A DNA stretch of 12,377 nucleotides, taken from positions 1 to 12,377 of the forward strand of contig CAKSZE010000045.1 of assembly GCA_934525325.1 (NCBI GenBank), written 5' to 3'. Made by a program: the position numbers and the translations under genes. Source of the stretch: an uncultured Faecalibacterium sp. (lineage in GTDB: Bacteria > Bacillota > Clostridia > Oscillospirales > Ruminococcaceae). Positions within the stretch are counted from its first letter, which is position 1. Every line of letters begins with the position of its first letter. The notes under the pieces are model-generated. The model did no database searches. It saw nothing but the letters and a program-made list of their open reading frames with translations, and was not told the DNA's origin. Below are positions 1 to 7,108 of this stretch, one piece after another.

Positions 1-12
1 GGTGGGTGGAGT

Positions 13-58
13 CCAGAGGTAGGGAGGGGGGAGTCGGAACACCCCTCCCTGCCTCTGG
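13..58. repeat. Long imperfect palindrome upstream of hrcA
   Basis: Positions 13-29 and 42-58 pair as a 17-bp stem with one G.T wobble and a 12-base loop. No T-tract follows on either strand, so it is not an obvious rho-independent terminator. More short stems follow (61-66 with 78-83; 96-101 with 115-120). No coding frame was recognised in 1-241, so this stretch appears to be structured intergenic DNA. Its role is unknown; it could be the 3' region of a gene left of the window or part of a repeat family. Confidence 0.6.
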
Positions 59-136
59 CCCAGCGGAGCGTCCCTGCCCGCTGAAAGCAAGTAGGAGCTT
101 TCCGGCTAAAGTGCAAAGCTTCCGGGCGCGCCAGAG

Positions 137-185
137 GCTCCCTCCCAGAGGGAGCTGGCAAAGCCGTAGGCTTTGACTGAGGGAG
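137..185 (+). repeat. Interspersed palindromic repeat, REP-like
   Basis: Arm GCTCCCTC (137-144) pairs with GAGGGAGC (148-155) over a 3-base loop. A second stem follows, CAAAGCC (159-165) with GGCTTTG (169-175), again with a 3-base loop. A third block GAGGGAG (179-185) repeats the 3' arm of the first stem, so it could compete for CTCCCTC. From memory, this layout (GGCTCCCTC, GAGGGAGCTGGC, a small stem, then GACTGAGGGAG) resembles an intergenic repeat found many times in Faecalibacterium and relatives. The structure is seen directly; the family membership is recall and unverified. Confidence 0.6.
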
Positions 186-241
186 TTCACACCCCCTTTA
201 TGACAGAATTATGAATCTTTATAAACATTTTTGCAAAGGGC

Positions 242-269
242 TTGACAGCAGGGCAAAAACGGCTATAAT
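242..269 (+). promoter_or_regulatory. Sigma-A promoter of hrcA-grpE
   Basis: TTGACA (242-247) and TATAAT (264-269) are both perfect consensus hexamers, with a 16-bp spacer. Transcription should start near 276, inside the CIRCE element, so bound HrcA would block initiation directly. It is the strongest promoter match in the window. Confidence 0.92.
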
Positions 270-273
270 GGTC

Positions 274-300
274 TTAGCACTCAGGAACAAGGAGTGCTAA
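274..300 (+). promoter_or_regulatory. CIRCE operator, HrcA binding site
   Basis: TTAGCACTC (274-282), a 9-base spacer and GAGTGCTAA (292-300) match the CIRCE consensus in all 18 arm positions. HrcA binds this inverted repeat and represses the class I heat-shock genes. The element starts five bases after the -10 hexamer and overlaps the likely start of transcription. No second copy was found before dnaK or dnaJ. Confidence 0.97.
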
Positions 301-335
301 ACAAACAAAAGCGATACAAAAAGGAGGCAGGCGCT

Positions 336-1409
336 ATGACGATGGATGCACGCAAGCAACGGGTCTTGCAGGCGATCGTGGCGCTGTATGGCCTTGAGGG
401 CGAGCCGGTGGGCAGCAGCGTGCTGGCAAACTACTTTGACATGGCAGTGTCCAGTGCAACGCTGCGCAACGAGATGGCGGCGCTGACAAAGCTGGGCCTG
501 CTGGAGCAGCCCCACACCAGCGCGGGGCGCGTGCCCAGCGCCAAGGGCTACCGGTATTATCTGGACAATCTGCTTACCGATGATCAGCCGCTGGACCGCG
601 TTACCCGCGCCCGGGTGGATGCGGTGTTCGCCAGCCTTGACCACGAGCCGGAAAAGCTGGCACAGGGCGCTGCCAAGGCGCTGGCCGCTATCAGCGGCTG
701 CACCGCCGCCGTCAGCACCCCCTGCGCCGAGGATCTGTGCATCGCCCATTACGAGGTGGTGCAGGTGGGCCGCAGCGCAGCCGCTGTGCTGGCTGTGACC
801 ACTGCCGGTTACGTCCGCACCCGGGTGGCGCGGGTACGCACCGGGCTTTCCCGGGAAAATGCAGCTGCCCTTGCGGCGCTGCTCAACCGCAACCTTACCT
901 TTGTGGCACCGGTGGATCTTTCCACCCGGATGCTCAGCGAACTATGCAGCCAGATCGCACCGGAACTTGTGCCGGTGGTCAGCGCCGCAGCCGCAATTTT
1001 GCAGGACAGCGTAAAGCCCCATGTATTTCTGGGCGGCGAGCAGTACCTGCTGGACTGGCCGCAGCTGGACGGCCGGGTGGGCGATATCCTTACCCTGCTG
1101 AACGATGAGGAACAGGCCGCAAGCCTGATCGCACCCCCGGAAAACCGCAGCGAAAGCGTGCTGCTGGGCGAGGATCTGGAGCCGCAGATCCCCGGGCTGT
1201 GCATCGTGAGCGACCGGTATCTGGTAGGCGGCGGGCTGTGGGGCTCCATTGCCCTGATCGGCCCCACCCGGATGCCCTTCCAGAAGCTGATGCCCCTGCT
1301 GCACGAGTTTGCAGACCAGCTGGGCGAGGGCATGAGCGGCAAACGAAAAGACACCCCGCAGGCTGCCGTACCACGGCGGACTGTGATCTATAAGGAGGAT
1401 CTGGAATGA
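336..1409 (+). CDS. hrcA: Heat-inducible transcription repressor HrcA
   Basis: HrcA is the CIRCE-binding repressor of heat-shock genes; in this family GroEL keeps it active and loses hold of it during stress. The protein has about 357 residues, close to the usual 340-350. An N-terminal winged helix (about residues 5-75) contains the diagnostic TSAGRVPSAKGYRYY at 61-75. The rest is the GAF-like dimerisation domain. I chose ATG 336 because AAGGAGG (321-327) lies 8 nt upstream. An in-frame GTG at 294 lies inside CIRCE and has no ribosome binding site. A second ATG at 342 is possible. The stop overlaps the grpE start (ATGA, 1406-1409), so the two are translationally coupled. The perfect CIRCE just upstream indicates autoregulation. 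Confidence 0.96.
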   Translation: MTMDARKQRVLQAIVALYGLEGEPVGSSVLANYFDMAVSSATLRNEMAALTKLGLLEQPHTSAGRVPSAKGYRYYLDNLLTDDQPLDRVTRARVDAVFASLDHEPEKLAQGAAKALAAISGCTAAVSTPCAEDLCIAHYEVVQVGRSAAAVLAVTTAGYVRTRVARVRTGLSRENAAALAALLNRNLTFVAPVDLSTRMLSELCSQIAPELVPVVSAAAAILQDSVKPHVFLGGEQYLLDWPQLDGRVGDILTLLNDEEQAASLIAPPENRSESVLLGEDLEPQIPGLCIVSDRYLVGGGLWGSIALIGPTRMPFQKLMPLLHEFADQLGEGMSGKRKDTPQAAVPRRTVIYKEDLE

Positions 1410-2023
1410 GCGAAGAAGCAAAGAACACGGTGCCCGAGACCGAGCAGCCGGAGACTGCCCCCGAGGAAAAGACCGCTGCCGCAGCGCCCGAACAGGCTGC
1501 TGCCGAAGCTGCCGCCGAAGAGGACAAGAAGAAGGACGGCGGCTGGTTCAACAAGAAGGCTCGGGAGATGGAGGCCGTTAAGGCTAAGCTGGATGCAGCG
1601 GAAAAGAACGCCGCACAGGCCAAGGATCAGCTGCTGCGCATGGCTGCCGAGTACGACAACTACCGCAAGCGCTCCACCCGCGAGGCCGACCAGAAGTTCA
1701 GCGACGGTGTTTCCCACGCAGTGGAAAAGATCATCCCCATTCTGGATACGCTGGATATGGCAGCCAACGCCCCCACCACCGATGAGAACTACAAAAAGGG
1801 CGTGGTCATGACGCTGGATAAGGCGGCAAAGGCACTGGAAGCCCTCCATGTGGAGGAGATCGAGGTGCTGGGCAAGCCCTTTGACCCCAACTTTATGAAT
1901 GCTGTGCAGCAGATCCCCGCCCCGGACGGGCAGGAGAGCGGCACGGTGGTCACCGTTTTCCAGAAGGGTTACAAGCTGGGTGACAAGATCATCCGCCATG
2001 CAACCGTTGTGGTGGCCGAATAA
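1406..2023 (+). CDS. grpE: GrpE, nucleotide exchange factor of DnaK
   Basis: GrpE releases ADP from DnaK and so resets the Hsp70 cycle in the cytoplasm. The 205-residue protein begins with a Glu/Ala-rich, probably disordered tail (about 1-45). The long helix used for dimerisation follows, with LLRMAAEYDNYRKR in its second half. The C-terminal beta domain carries the GrpE signature: FDPNFMNAV from residue 159 and GYKLGDKIIRHATV from 188. AAGGAGG at 1392-1398, inside the end of hrcA, is 7 nt from the start. It is cotranscribed with hrcA and so is under CIRCE control. The order hrcA-grpE-dnaK-dnaJ is the classical Firmicutes arrangement. Confidence 0.96.
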   Translation: MSEEAKNTVPETEQPETAPEEKTAAAAPEQAAAEAAAEEDKKKDGGWFNKKAREMEAVKAKLDAAEKNAAQAKDQLLRMAAEYDNYRKRSTREADQKFSDGVSHAVEKIIPILDTLDMAANAPTTDENYKKGVVMTLDKAAKALEALHVEEIEVLGKPFDPNFMNAVQQIPAPDGQESGTVVTVFQKGYKLGDKIIRHATVVVAE

Positions 2024-2031
2024 ACAAGCCG

Positions 2032-2050
2032 AACCTCCCGCAAGGGAGTT
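2032..2050 (+). other. Small hairpin with GNRA-type loop after grpE
   Basis: CTCCC (2035-2039) pairs with GGGAG (2044-2048) over a GCAA tetraloop. AA/TT can extend the stem past one bulged C. It lies 12 bases after the grpE stop. It is too short and lacks the T-tract of a good terminator; it could be an mRNA processing or stability element between grpE and dnaK. Confidence 0.4.
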
Positions 2051-2065
2051 TGCAATAACATCCGC

Positions 2066-2092
2066 TTGACATCATCATAAGCATCATATAAA
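2066..2092 (+). promoter_or_regulatory. Possible separate dnaK promoter
   Basis: TTGACA (2066-2071) is a perfect -35. TATAAA (2087-2092) is a fair -10, but the 15-bp spacer is short. The surrounding 60 bases are much richer in A and T than the genes. If active, it would give dnaK transcription without CIRCE control, in addition to read-through from hrcA-grpE. Confidence 0.45.
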
Positions 2093-2124
2093 CAAGATTT
2101 GTTCTTTCGAGAGGAGACTTCATT

Positions 2125-3951
2125 ATGAGTAAGATTATTGGTATCGACCTTGGTACTACCAACAGCTGCGTGGCTGTTATGGAGGGCGGCGAGCCTGTTG
2201 TCATCGCCAACTCTGAGGGCGCCCGCACCACCCCGTCCGTTGTCGGCTTCACCAAGACCGGCGACCGTCTGGTAGGTCAGGTGGCAAAGCGTCAGGCTAT
2301 CACCAACCCCGACAACACCGTTTCTTCCATCAAGCGTCAGATGGGCACCGACCACAAGGTGACCCTGAACGGCAAGGAGTACACTCCCCAGCAGGTCAGC
2401 GCTATGATCCTGCAGAAGCTGAAGGCTGACGCCGAGGCTTATCTGGGCGAGTCCGTCACCGAGGCCGTCATCACCGTTCCTGCCTACTTCAACGACAGCC
2501 AGCGTCAGGCCACCAAGGACGCAGGCACCATTGCAGGCCTGAACGTCAAGCGTATCATCAACGAGCCCACTGCCGCTTCTCTGGCATACGGCATCGATAA
2601 GGAAGAGGACCAGAAGATCATGGTCTACGACCTGGGCGGCGGCACCTTCGATGTGTCCATCATCGAGATGGGCGACGGCGTCACCGAAGTTCTGGCCACC
2701 AACGGCGATACTCATCTGGGCGGCGATGACTTCGATGAGCGTGTCATCAACTGGATGGCAGACGCTTTCCAGACCGAGAACGGCATCGACCTGCGCAAGG
2801 ACAAGATGGCCGCTCAGCGTCTGAAGGAAGCTGCCGAGAAGGCAAAGATCGAGCTGTCCAGCGCAATGAGCAGCCAGATCAACCTGCCCTTCATCACTGC
2901 CGACGCTACCGGCCCGAAGCACTTGGATATGACCCTGACCCGCGCAAAGTTCAATGAGCTGACCGCTGATCTGGTGGACCGCACCATGGGCCCCGTCCGC
3001 AAGGCTCTGCAGGATGCAGGCCTGCGTCCCTCTGACCTGAAGAAGGTCCTGATGGTCGGTGGCTCCACCCGTATCCCCGCTGTCTACGATGCAGTCAAGA
3101 AGGAACTGAACTGCGAGCCCTTCAAGGGCATCAACCCCGATGAGTGCGTGGCTGTGGGCGCTGCCATTCAGGGCGGCGTGCTGCAGGGCGACGTCAAGGG
3201 CCTGCTGCTGCTGGATGTCACCCCGCTGAGCCTGGGCATTGAAACTCTGGGCGGCGTGTGCACCAAGATCATCGACCGCAACACCACCATCCCCACCCAC
3301 AAGAGTCAGGTGTTCTCCACCGCAGCCGACAACCAGCCCTCTGTTGAGGTCAACGTGCTGCAGGGCGAGCGTGAGTTTGCCCGCGACAACAAGAGCCTGG
3401 GCGTGTTCCATCTGGACGGCATTGCTCCGGCTCCCCGTGGCGTGCCTCAGATCGAAGTCACCTTCGATATCGATGCCAACGGCATCGTGAAGGTCAGCGC
3501 CAAGGATCTGGGCACCGGCAAGGAGCAGAACATCACCATCACCGCTTCCACCAATATGTCCAAGGAGGACATCGACAAGGCTGTGAAGGAAGCTGAGCAG
3601 TTTGCTGCCGACGATAAGAAGAAGCGTGAAGAGGTCGATATCCGCAACGGTGCCGACCAGATGGTGTTCCAGACCGAGAAGATGCTGAAGGAGAACGGCG
3701 ACAAGCTGCCCGCCGACGTCAAGACCGAGGCCGAGAGCAAGCTGGCCGACCTGAAGACCGCTGTTCAGTCCGGCAACGTGGACGACATCAAGGCAAAGCA
3801 GGAAGCCCTGAGCCAGGTGTTCGAGAAGATGTATCAGGCAGCCGCTGCCGCACAGCAGGCCGCCGGTGCACAGCCCGGTGCTGACGCAGGCGCAACCAAC
3901 GAAAAGCCCAACGATGACGGCGTTGTGGATGCCGACTTCAAGGAAGTCTAA
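2125..3951 (+). CDS. dnaK: Molecular chaperone DnaK (Hsp70)
   Basis: DnaK binds exposed hydrophobic stretches of client proteins and cycles by ATP hydrolysis with DnaJ and GrpE. Length is 608 residues. Like other Gram-positive DnaKs it appears to lack the extra ATPase-domain segment of the 638-residue E. coli protein. Visible motifs: GIDLGTTNS at 6-14 (phosphate 1), [10 protein letters not shown] at 147-156, DLGGGTFD at 169-176 (phosphate 2) and VGGSTRIP at 311-318 (adenosine site). The interdomain linker LLLLDV is at 360-365. The substrate-binding domain follows, then an Ala/Gln-rich tail ending in [15 protein letters not shown] (2111-2116) lies 8 nt before the start. It is 101 bp after grpE, with a possible own promoter, and is followed by a strong hairpin. 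Confidence 0.98.
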   Translation: MSKIIGIDLGTTNSCVAVMEGGEPVVIANSEGARTTPSVVGFTKTGDRLVGQVAKRQAITNPDNTVSSIKRQMGTDHKVTLNGKEYTPQQVSAMILQKLKADAEAYLGESVTEAVITVPAYFNDSQRQATKDAGTIAGLNVKRIINEPTAASLAYGIDKEEDQKIMVYDLGGGTFDVSIIEMGDGVTEVLATNGDTHLGGDDFDERVINWMADAFQTENGIDLRKDKMAAQRLKEAAEKAKIELSSAMSSQINLPFITADATGPKHLDMTLTRAKFNELTADLVDRTMGPVRKALQDAGLRPSDLKKVLMVGGSTRIPAVYDAVKKELNCEPFKGINPDECVAVGAAIQGGVLQGDVKGLLLLDVTPLSLGIETLGGVCTKIIDRNTTIPTHKSQVFSTAADNQPSVEVNVLQGEREFARDNKSLGVFHLDGIAPAPRGVPQIEVTFDIDANGIVKVSAKDLGTGKEQNITITASTNMSKEDIDKAVKEAEQFAADDKKKREEVDIRNGADQMVFQTEKMLKENGDKLPADVKTEAESKLADLKTAVQSGNVDDIKAKQEALSQVFEKMYQAAAAAQQAAGAQPGADAGATNEKPNDDGVVDADFKEV

Positions 3952-4003
3952 GTCTGACACAAAGCGCTGTGTCCGGCCAAACCGGCGGGCACACGCGCAA
4001 TAA

Positions 4004-4043
4004 AGCAAAAGCCGCTCCGGTTTAGGCCGGGGCGGCTCTTGCT
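4004..4043 (+). terminator. Hairpin terminator between dnaK and dnaJ
   Basis: Positions 4004-4020 pair with 4027-4043 over a 6-base loop. The 17-bp stem has one A.C mismatch and one T.G wobble. The tail is only weakly T-rich (GGTTTAT), so termination may be partial, letting a lower dose of transcript reach dnaJ. It is the main structure in the 159-bp gap. Confidence 0.65.
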
Positions 4044-4110
4044 GGTTTATAGAGTGAGGAACCGACCGGGGCGTTACCCGGGGAGGGCGTTCCCGGAGAG
4101 GTGAGTGGAT

Positions 4111-5283
4111 ATGGCACAGGAAAAGCGTGATTATTACGAAGTGCTGGGGGTATCCAAGGGCGCAAGCGATGCCGAGATCAAAAAGGCATACCGCAAGCTT
4201 GCTATGAAATACCACCCGGACTATAACCCCGGCGATAAGGACGCCGAGGCAAAGTTCAAGGAGATCAACGAGGCAAACGAGGTGCTTTCGGACCCGAAAA
4301 AGCGCCAGCTGTACGACCAGTACGGCTTTGCCGGTGTTGACCCCACCTACGCAGCACAGAACGGCGGCGGCCCCGGCGGCTTTGGCGGTTTTGGCGGCGA
4401 CGGTGTGGACTTGGGCGACATCTTTGGCGATATCTTCGGCGGCGGCTTTGGCGGTTTCGGCGGCTCGTCCCGTCAGGCAAACCCCAACGCCCCCCGCAAG
4501 GGTCAGGACATCCGGGTGCGCATCACCCTGAGCTTTGACGAGGCCGTGCACGGCTGCAAGAAGAACATTACCATCACCCGTCAGCAGGAGTGCACCGAGT
4601 GCCACGGCAGCGGCTGTGCCGCCGGCAGCAGCCCCGAGACCTGCCCGGACTGCGGCGGACGCGGCTTTGTCATCCGCCAGCAGCGCACCCCCTTTGGCGT
4701 GATGCAGACCCAGCAGCCCTGCTCCCGCTGCGGCGGCAAGGGCAAGCTGGTCAAGAACCCCTGCAAGGTCTGCCACGGCGCGGGCAAGGTAGCTGCCAAA
4801 AAGACGCTGGAGGTGTCCATCCCCATGGGCATCGACGACGACCAGAGCTTTGCACTGCGCGGCATGGGCGATGCCGGTACCAACGGCGGCCCCGCCGGTG
4901 ATGTGATCGTCATGGTCACCGTGCGCCCCAGCGAGGTGTTCCAGCGCGACGGCTACGATGTGTGGGTCACCGTGCCCATCACTTACAGTCAGGCCGTGCT
5001 GGGCGACAGCGTCACCGTGCCCTCCATTGACGGCAAGGTGGAGTACACCGTGCCCGAGGGCACCCAGAGCGGCACCACCTTCCGCCTGCGCGGCAAGGGC
5101 ATCCAGTACCTGAACGGCCGCGGCCGCGGCGATATGTACGTCAAGTGCGAGGTGGAGATCCCCAAAAAGCTGAACAAGGCGCAGCGCGATGCCCTGAAAA
5201 AATTTGAGGGCACTTTGAAAGAAGAAAACTACGAAAAGCGTAAGGGCTTCTTCAAAAAGCTGAAGGATATGTTCAACGCATAA
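4111..5283 (+). CDS. dnaJ: Chaperone DnaJ (type I Hsp40)
   Basis: DnaJ delivers clients to DnaK and stimulates its ATPase. The 390-residue protein has the full type I layout. The J domain (about 6-72) has HPD at 35-37. A Gly/Phe-rich linker (about 83-125) follows. Four CxxCxGxG zinc motifs start at C161, C178, C204 and C218. The C-terminal client-binding domains complete it. I chose ATG 4111 because GGAGAGG (4095-4101) is 9 nt upstream; the in-frame GTG at 4105 is only 3 nt from it. No CIRCE and no clear promoter lie in the gap after dnaK, so expression probably depends on read-through past the hairpin at 4004-4043. Confidence 0.97.
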   Translation: MAQEKRDYYEVLGVSKGASDAEIKKAYRKLAMKYHPDYNPGDKDAEAKFKEINEANEVLSDPKKRQLYDQYGFAGVDPTYAAQNGGGPGGFGGFGGDGVDLGDIFGDIFGGGFGGFGGSSRQANPNAPRKGQDIRVRITLSFDEAVHGCKKNITITRQQECTECHGSGCAAGSSPETCPDCGGRGFVIRQQRTPFGVMQTQQPCSRCGGKGKLVKNPCKVCHGAGKVAAKKTLEVSIPMGIDDDQSFALRGMGDAGTNGGPAGDVIVMVTVRPSEVFQRDGYDVWVTVPITYSQAVLGDSVTVPSIDGKVEYTVPEGTQSGTTFRLRGKGIQYLNGRGRGDMYVKCEVEIPKKLNKAQRDALKKFEGTLKEENYEKRKGFFKKLKDMFNA

Positions 5284-5288
5284 AAGCC

Positions 5289-5327
5289 AAACGGCGGCGC
5301 GTTCCATCGGAGCGTGCCGCCGTTTTT
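5289..5327 (+). terminator. Rho-independent terminator after dnaJ
   Basis: Positions 5289-5301 pair with 5313-5325 (13 bp, one G.T wobble, 11-base loop), and the T-run 5323-5327 closes the 3' arm. It begins 5 bases after the dnaJ stop and ends the heat-shock cluster. Confidence 0.9.
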
Positions 5328-5336
5328 GCGTGTGTG

Positions 5337-5420
5337 TAAGGCCGATTCGTCTCACACACTTGCGCTTTCGTCTAAAATAGGGTATTATTGAGACGAAAGA
5401 TGGGTATCATGAGACGAAAG
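5337..5420 (+). repeat. 84-bp repeat, copy 1: four-site operator array before fic
   Basis: The copy at 6514-6597 matches it at 70 of 84 positions without gaps; the first 42 bases differ at one position only. It holds four TTCGTCT sites: two forward (5346-5352 and 5367-5373) and two reverse (5391-5397 and 5412-5418). Each pair is spaced by exactly 21 bp. The whole set is a two-fold symmetric array centred on 5382, in the promoter spacer just before the -10. A further inverted pair, GTGTGTG (5330-5336) with CACACAC (5353-5359), is specific to this copy. I infer an operator for a dimeric or tetrameric DNA-binding protein, perhaps the winged helix of Fic itself. Confidence 0.85.
5360..5388 (+). 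promoter_or_regulatory. Promoter of the fic gene
   Basis: TTGCGC (5360-5365) and TATTAT (5383-5388) are spaced by 17 bp. The four TTCGTCT sites flank and overlap it: one upstream of the -35, one in the spacer and two just after the -10. This is a layout expected for repression. The aligned -10 position in the downstream repeat reads CCTGCT. Confidence 0.7.
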
Positions 5421-5448
5421 AACCGCCGGAAGAAGGAGGAGACACAGC

Positions 5449-6516
5449 ATGAGAAGCTTTGACTACGGACAACTGGCAGACCGGATGTGGGATATGGAAA
5501 CGCTCTCGTATGTGGCAAAGATCCATGAATGCAAAGGTCGACAGGAACTTTATGTGCGCCAGAAACCGGCAGAACTGGATCGTTTGGTGGAGATTGCCAG
5601 AATACAGAGCACAGAGGCTTCCAATAAGATCGAGGGTATCGTAACGACCGATGCCCGCATGAAGCAGCTGCTGGCTGATAAAACTACACCGCGCAACCGG
5701 GACGAAAGCGAGATTATGGGGTACCGCGAGGTGCTGAATACCATCCATGAAAACCATGATCTGATCCCGGTCAACCCCAATTATATCCTTCAGCTGCATC
5801 GGGATATGATGCAGTATGCAGGTGTTTCGTACGGAGGTCATTTTAAGAACGTACAAAACTATATCAATGAGACCAGACCGGACGGCACACAGGTGACCCG
5901 TTTTCAGCCGGTGGCACCTTATGAAACGCCTGCGGCGATACAGGCCATCTGCGAGAGCTATAACCAGACGCTTTTACAGGAAAAGGTAGACCCGCTGCTG
6001 GTGATCCCGGCGTTTGTATGCGATTTTTTGTGCATCCACCCCTTTAACGATGGCAATGGCCGGATGAGCCGTCTGCTGACGCTGCTTCTGCTCTACCGCA
6101 ATGGGTACGAGGTGGGAAAGTATATCAGCATTGAAAAGCAGATCGAAAAAACAAAGGATACCTACTACGAGGTGTTGCAGCAGATCGATCAGGGCTGGTA
6201 TGAGGGAACGAATGACCCGGTGCCGTTTATCCGCTATATGCTGAAGATCATTTTGGCTTGCTATACTGAGTTTGAACAGCGCGTAGGGCTGGTGAACGCA
6301 GAGGGAACGCGGAGCACGGCACAACAGATCGTGGAGCATTATGTCAACGGAAAAATCGGGCGTTTTACAAGTGCAGAGGTGGTGGCAGCCTGCCCGATGA
6401 TTGCAAGATCCACAGTGCTGCGGGAACTGAAGGAGCTGACCCGGAAAGGCGTTCTGCAAAGGCTTGGCACAGGCAAAAACACCTGCTATGTCCGCAGGGA
6501 TGCGCTGGAGCAGTAA
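5449..6516 (+). CDS. Fic-family protein, class II, with C-terminal winged helix
   Basis: Fic enzymes usually transfer AMP (or another nucleotide part) to a hydroxyl side chain of a target protein. The 355-residue protein has the catalytic HPFNDGNGR at 197-205, matching HPFx(D/E)GNGR with the general base H197. SNKIEG at 58-63 fits the inhibitory-helix motif (S/T)xxxE(G/N). It lies N-terminal to the core, which marks class II: E62 should clash with the ATP gamma-phosphate. From about residue 290 the C terminus looks like a winged helix, with STVLRELKELTRKGVLQR as recognition helix and wing. AAGGAGG (5433-5439) is close to ATG 5449. The gene is monocistronic and visibly richer in A and T than its neighbours, suggesting acquisition. 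No separate antitoxin is seen. The target is unknown. Confidence 0.93.
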   Translation: MRSFDYGQLADRMWDMETLSYVAKIHECKGRQELYVRQKPAELDRLVEIARIQSTEASNKIEGIVTTDARMKQLLADKTTPRNRDESEIMGYREVLNTIHENHDLIPVNPNYILQLHRDMMQYAGVSYGGHFKNVQNYINETRPDGTQVTRFQPVAPYETPAAIQAICESYNQTLLQEKVDPLLVIPAFVCDFLCIHPFNDGNGRMSRLLTLLLLYRNGYEVGKYISIEKQIEKTKDTYYEVLQQIDQGWYEGTNDPVPFIRYMLKIILACYTEFEQRVGLVNAEGTRSTAQQIVEHYVNGKIGRFTSAEVVAACPMIARSTVLRELKELTRKGVLQRLGTGKNTCYVRRDALEQ

Positions 6517-6597
6517 GGCCGATTCGTCTCACACACTTGCACTTTCGTCTAAAATGCATCCTGCTTTAGACGAAAGCTGGGATACATGAGACGAAAG
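6514..6597 (+). repeat. 84-bp repeat, copy 2: four-site array after fic
   Basis: This is the second copy of the array at 5337-5420; its first three bases are the fic stop codon. The TTCGTCT sites are at 6523-6529 and 6544-6550 (forward) and 6568-6574 and 6589-6595 (reverse), with the same 21-bp spacing and exact symmetry about 6559. The differences concentrate in 6556-6567, where the -10 of copy 1 would lie. The protein-binding sites are therefore kept while promoter function in this direction appears lost. The period between copies is 1177 bp. Recombination between them would delete fic and leave one array. Confidence 0.85.
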
Positions 6598-6621
6598 CTA
6601 AAAGAAAACCCCATAAAAACA

Positions 6622-6655
6622 GCGGAGGCGCTGCCCTTTCGGGCAGCGCCTCCGC
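6622..6655. terminator. Bidirectional terminator between fic and the peptide genes
   Basis: A perfect 15-bp GC-rich stem (6622-6636 with 6641-6655) carries a TTTC loop. On the + strand it is followed by a T-rich stretch (TTTGTTCTTTGG), on the - strand by TGTTTTTATGG. It can serve both fic and the convergent - strand peptide genes, whose last stop is about 50 bp away. Confidence 0.9.
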
Positions 6656-6705
6656 CTGCTTTGTTCTTTGGTCTACTCCGAGCCAGTCTTATAAGATAAG
6701 ATGGG

Positions 6706-7035
6706 TCAGAGCAAAACGATCGCTGCGTTGATGATCAGGCCGACACCGGTAGCGGAAACGCCGATCACATAAGCGGTGCAGGCGATGTCACGGAGTGCGT
6801 TGGCTGTGCTCTTCTCCATATCGGCAGCCAGAGCATCCAGACCCTTCTCGGTCCAGGTGGTGGGGTTCTTACGACGGTAATCGCGCATAGCGGTCACGCC
6901 TTTGAACCAGCCATACGGAGGGATCAGCCAGCACAACAATGCCTCAGACATCGTAGCAGTGGCGCCGCCTTCGGTGTAGGTCATCTCTTCAGTGGACAGG
7001 ACGTTGTAATACGCGGGCATCATCATTTTTTCCAT
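6706..7035 (-). CDS. MAM-like double-glycine leader protein A
   Basis: This small protein has 109 residues. A 24-residue leader ends in VLSTEEMTYTEGG, matching the double-glycine pattern (LSxxE(L/M)xxxxGG) cleaved by the C39 peptidase domain of peptide-exporting ABC transporters. The mature part would be 85 residues. It has a hydrophobic segment with CWLIPPYGWF, a charged middle (RDYRRKN), the block DALAADMEKS and a hydrophobic Ala/Gly/Ile-rich C terminus. The leader (MMMPAYY, then EEMTYTEGG) recalls from memory the MAM protein of F. prausnitzii. It is a paralogue of the gene at 7109-7462. AAAAGGAG (7043-7050) is 7 nt upstream of the start. Secretion is inferred; no transporter is in the window. 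A bacteriocin-like role is an alternative. Confidence 0.85.
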   Translation of the reverse strand: MEKMMMPAYYNVLSTEEMTYTEGGATATMSEALLCWLIPPYGWFKGVTAMRDYRRKNPTTWTEKGLDALAADMEKSTANALRDIACTAYVIGVSATGVGLIINAAIVLL

Positions 7036-7065
7036 AATAACACTCCTTTTAAAACAAAGCTATCC

Positions 7066-7093
7066 AAAACGGTGTATCCAAACGCACCGTTTT
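7066..7093 (-). terminator. Hairpin between the two leader-protein genes
   Basis: AAAACGGTG (7066-7074) pairs with CACCGTTTT (7085-7093). Read on the - strand, the 3' arm ends in TTTT, as in a weak rho-independent terminator. It lies in the 73-bp gap after the gene at 7109-7462 and before the one at 6706-7035, so it may limit read-through into the second gene or stabilise the first transcript. TATCCAAA occurs at both 7061 and 7075. Confidence 0.55.
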
Positions 7094-7108
7094 TTCTGAA
7101 TAAAGGGC

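Noticed and set aside
1..60. T-box-like leader suggested by the G-rich opening of the window
   Set aside because: The T-box consensus sequence and an antiterminator/terminator pair are missing, and no aminoacyl-tRNA synthetase or amino acid gene follows.
294..338. GTG 294 as the hrcA start, adding 14 residues
   Set aside because: The codon lies inside the CIRCE element and has no ribosome binding site, while ATG 336 has a perfect one.
1969..5355. Very long open frame (1128 codons) on the - strand opposite dnaK and dnaJ
   Set aside because: It is antisense to well-supported chaperone genes, has low-complexity Ala/Leu/Val/His content and matches no known domain. Strong GC bias at third codon positions opens this frame by itself.
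5449..6516. Two-gene Fic toxin-antitoxin (FicT/FicA) pair
   Set aside because: No small antitoxin gene is found on either side. The inhibitory motif is within the Fic protein itself, as in class II.
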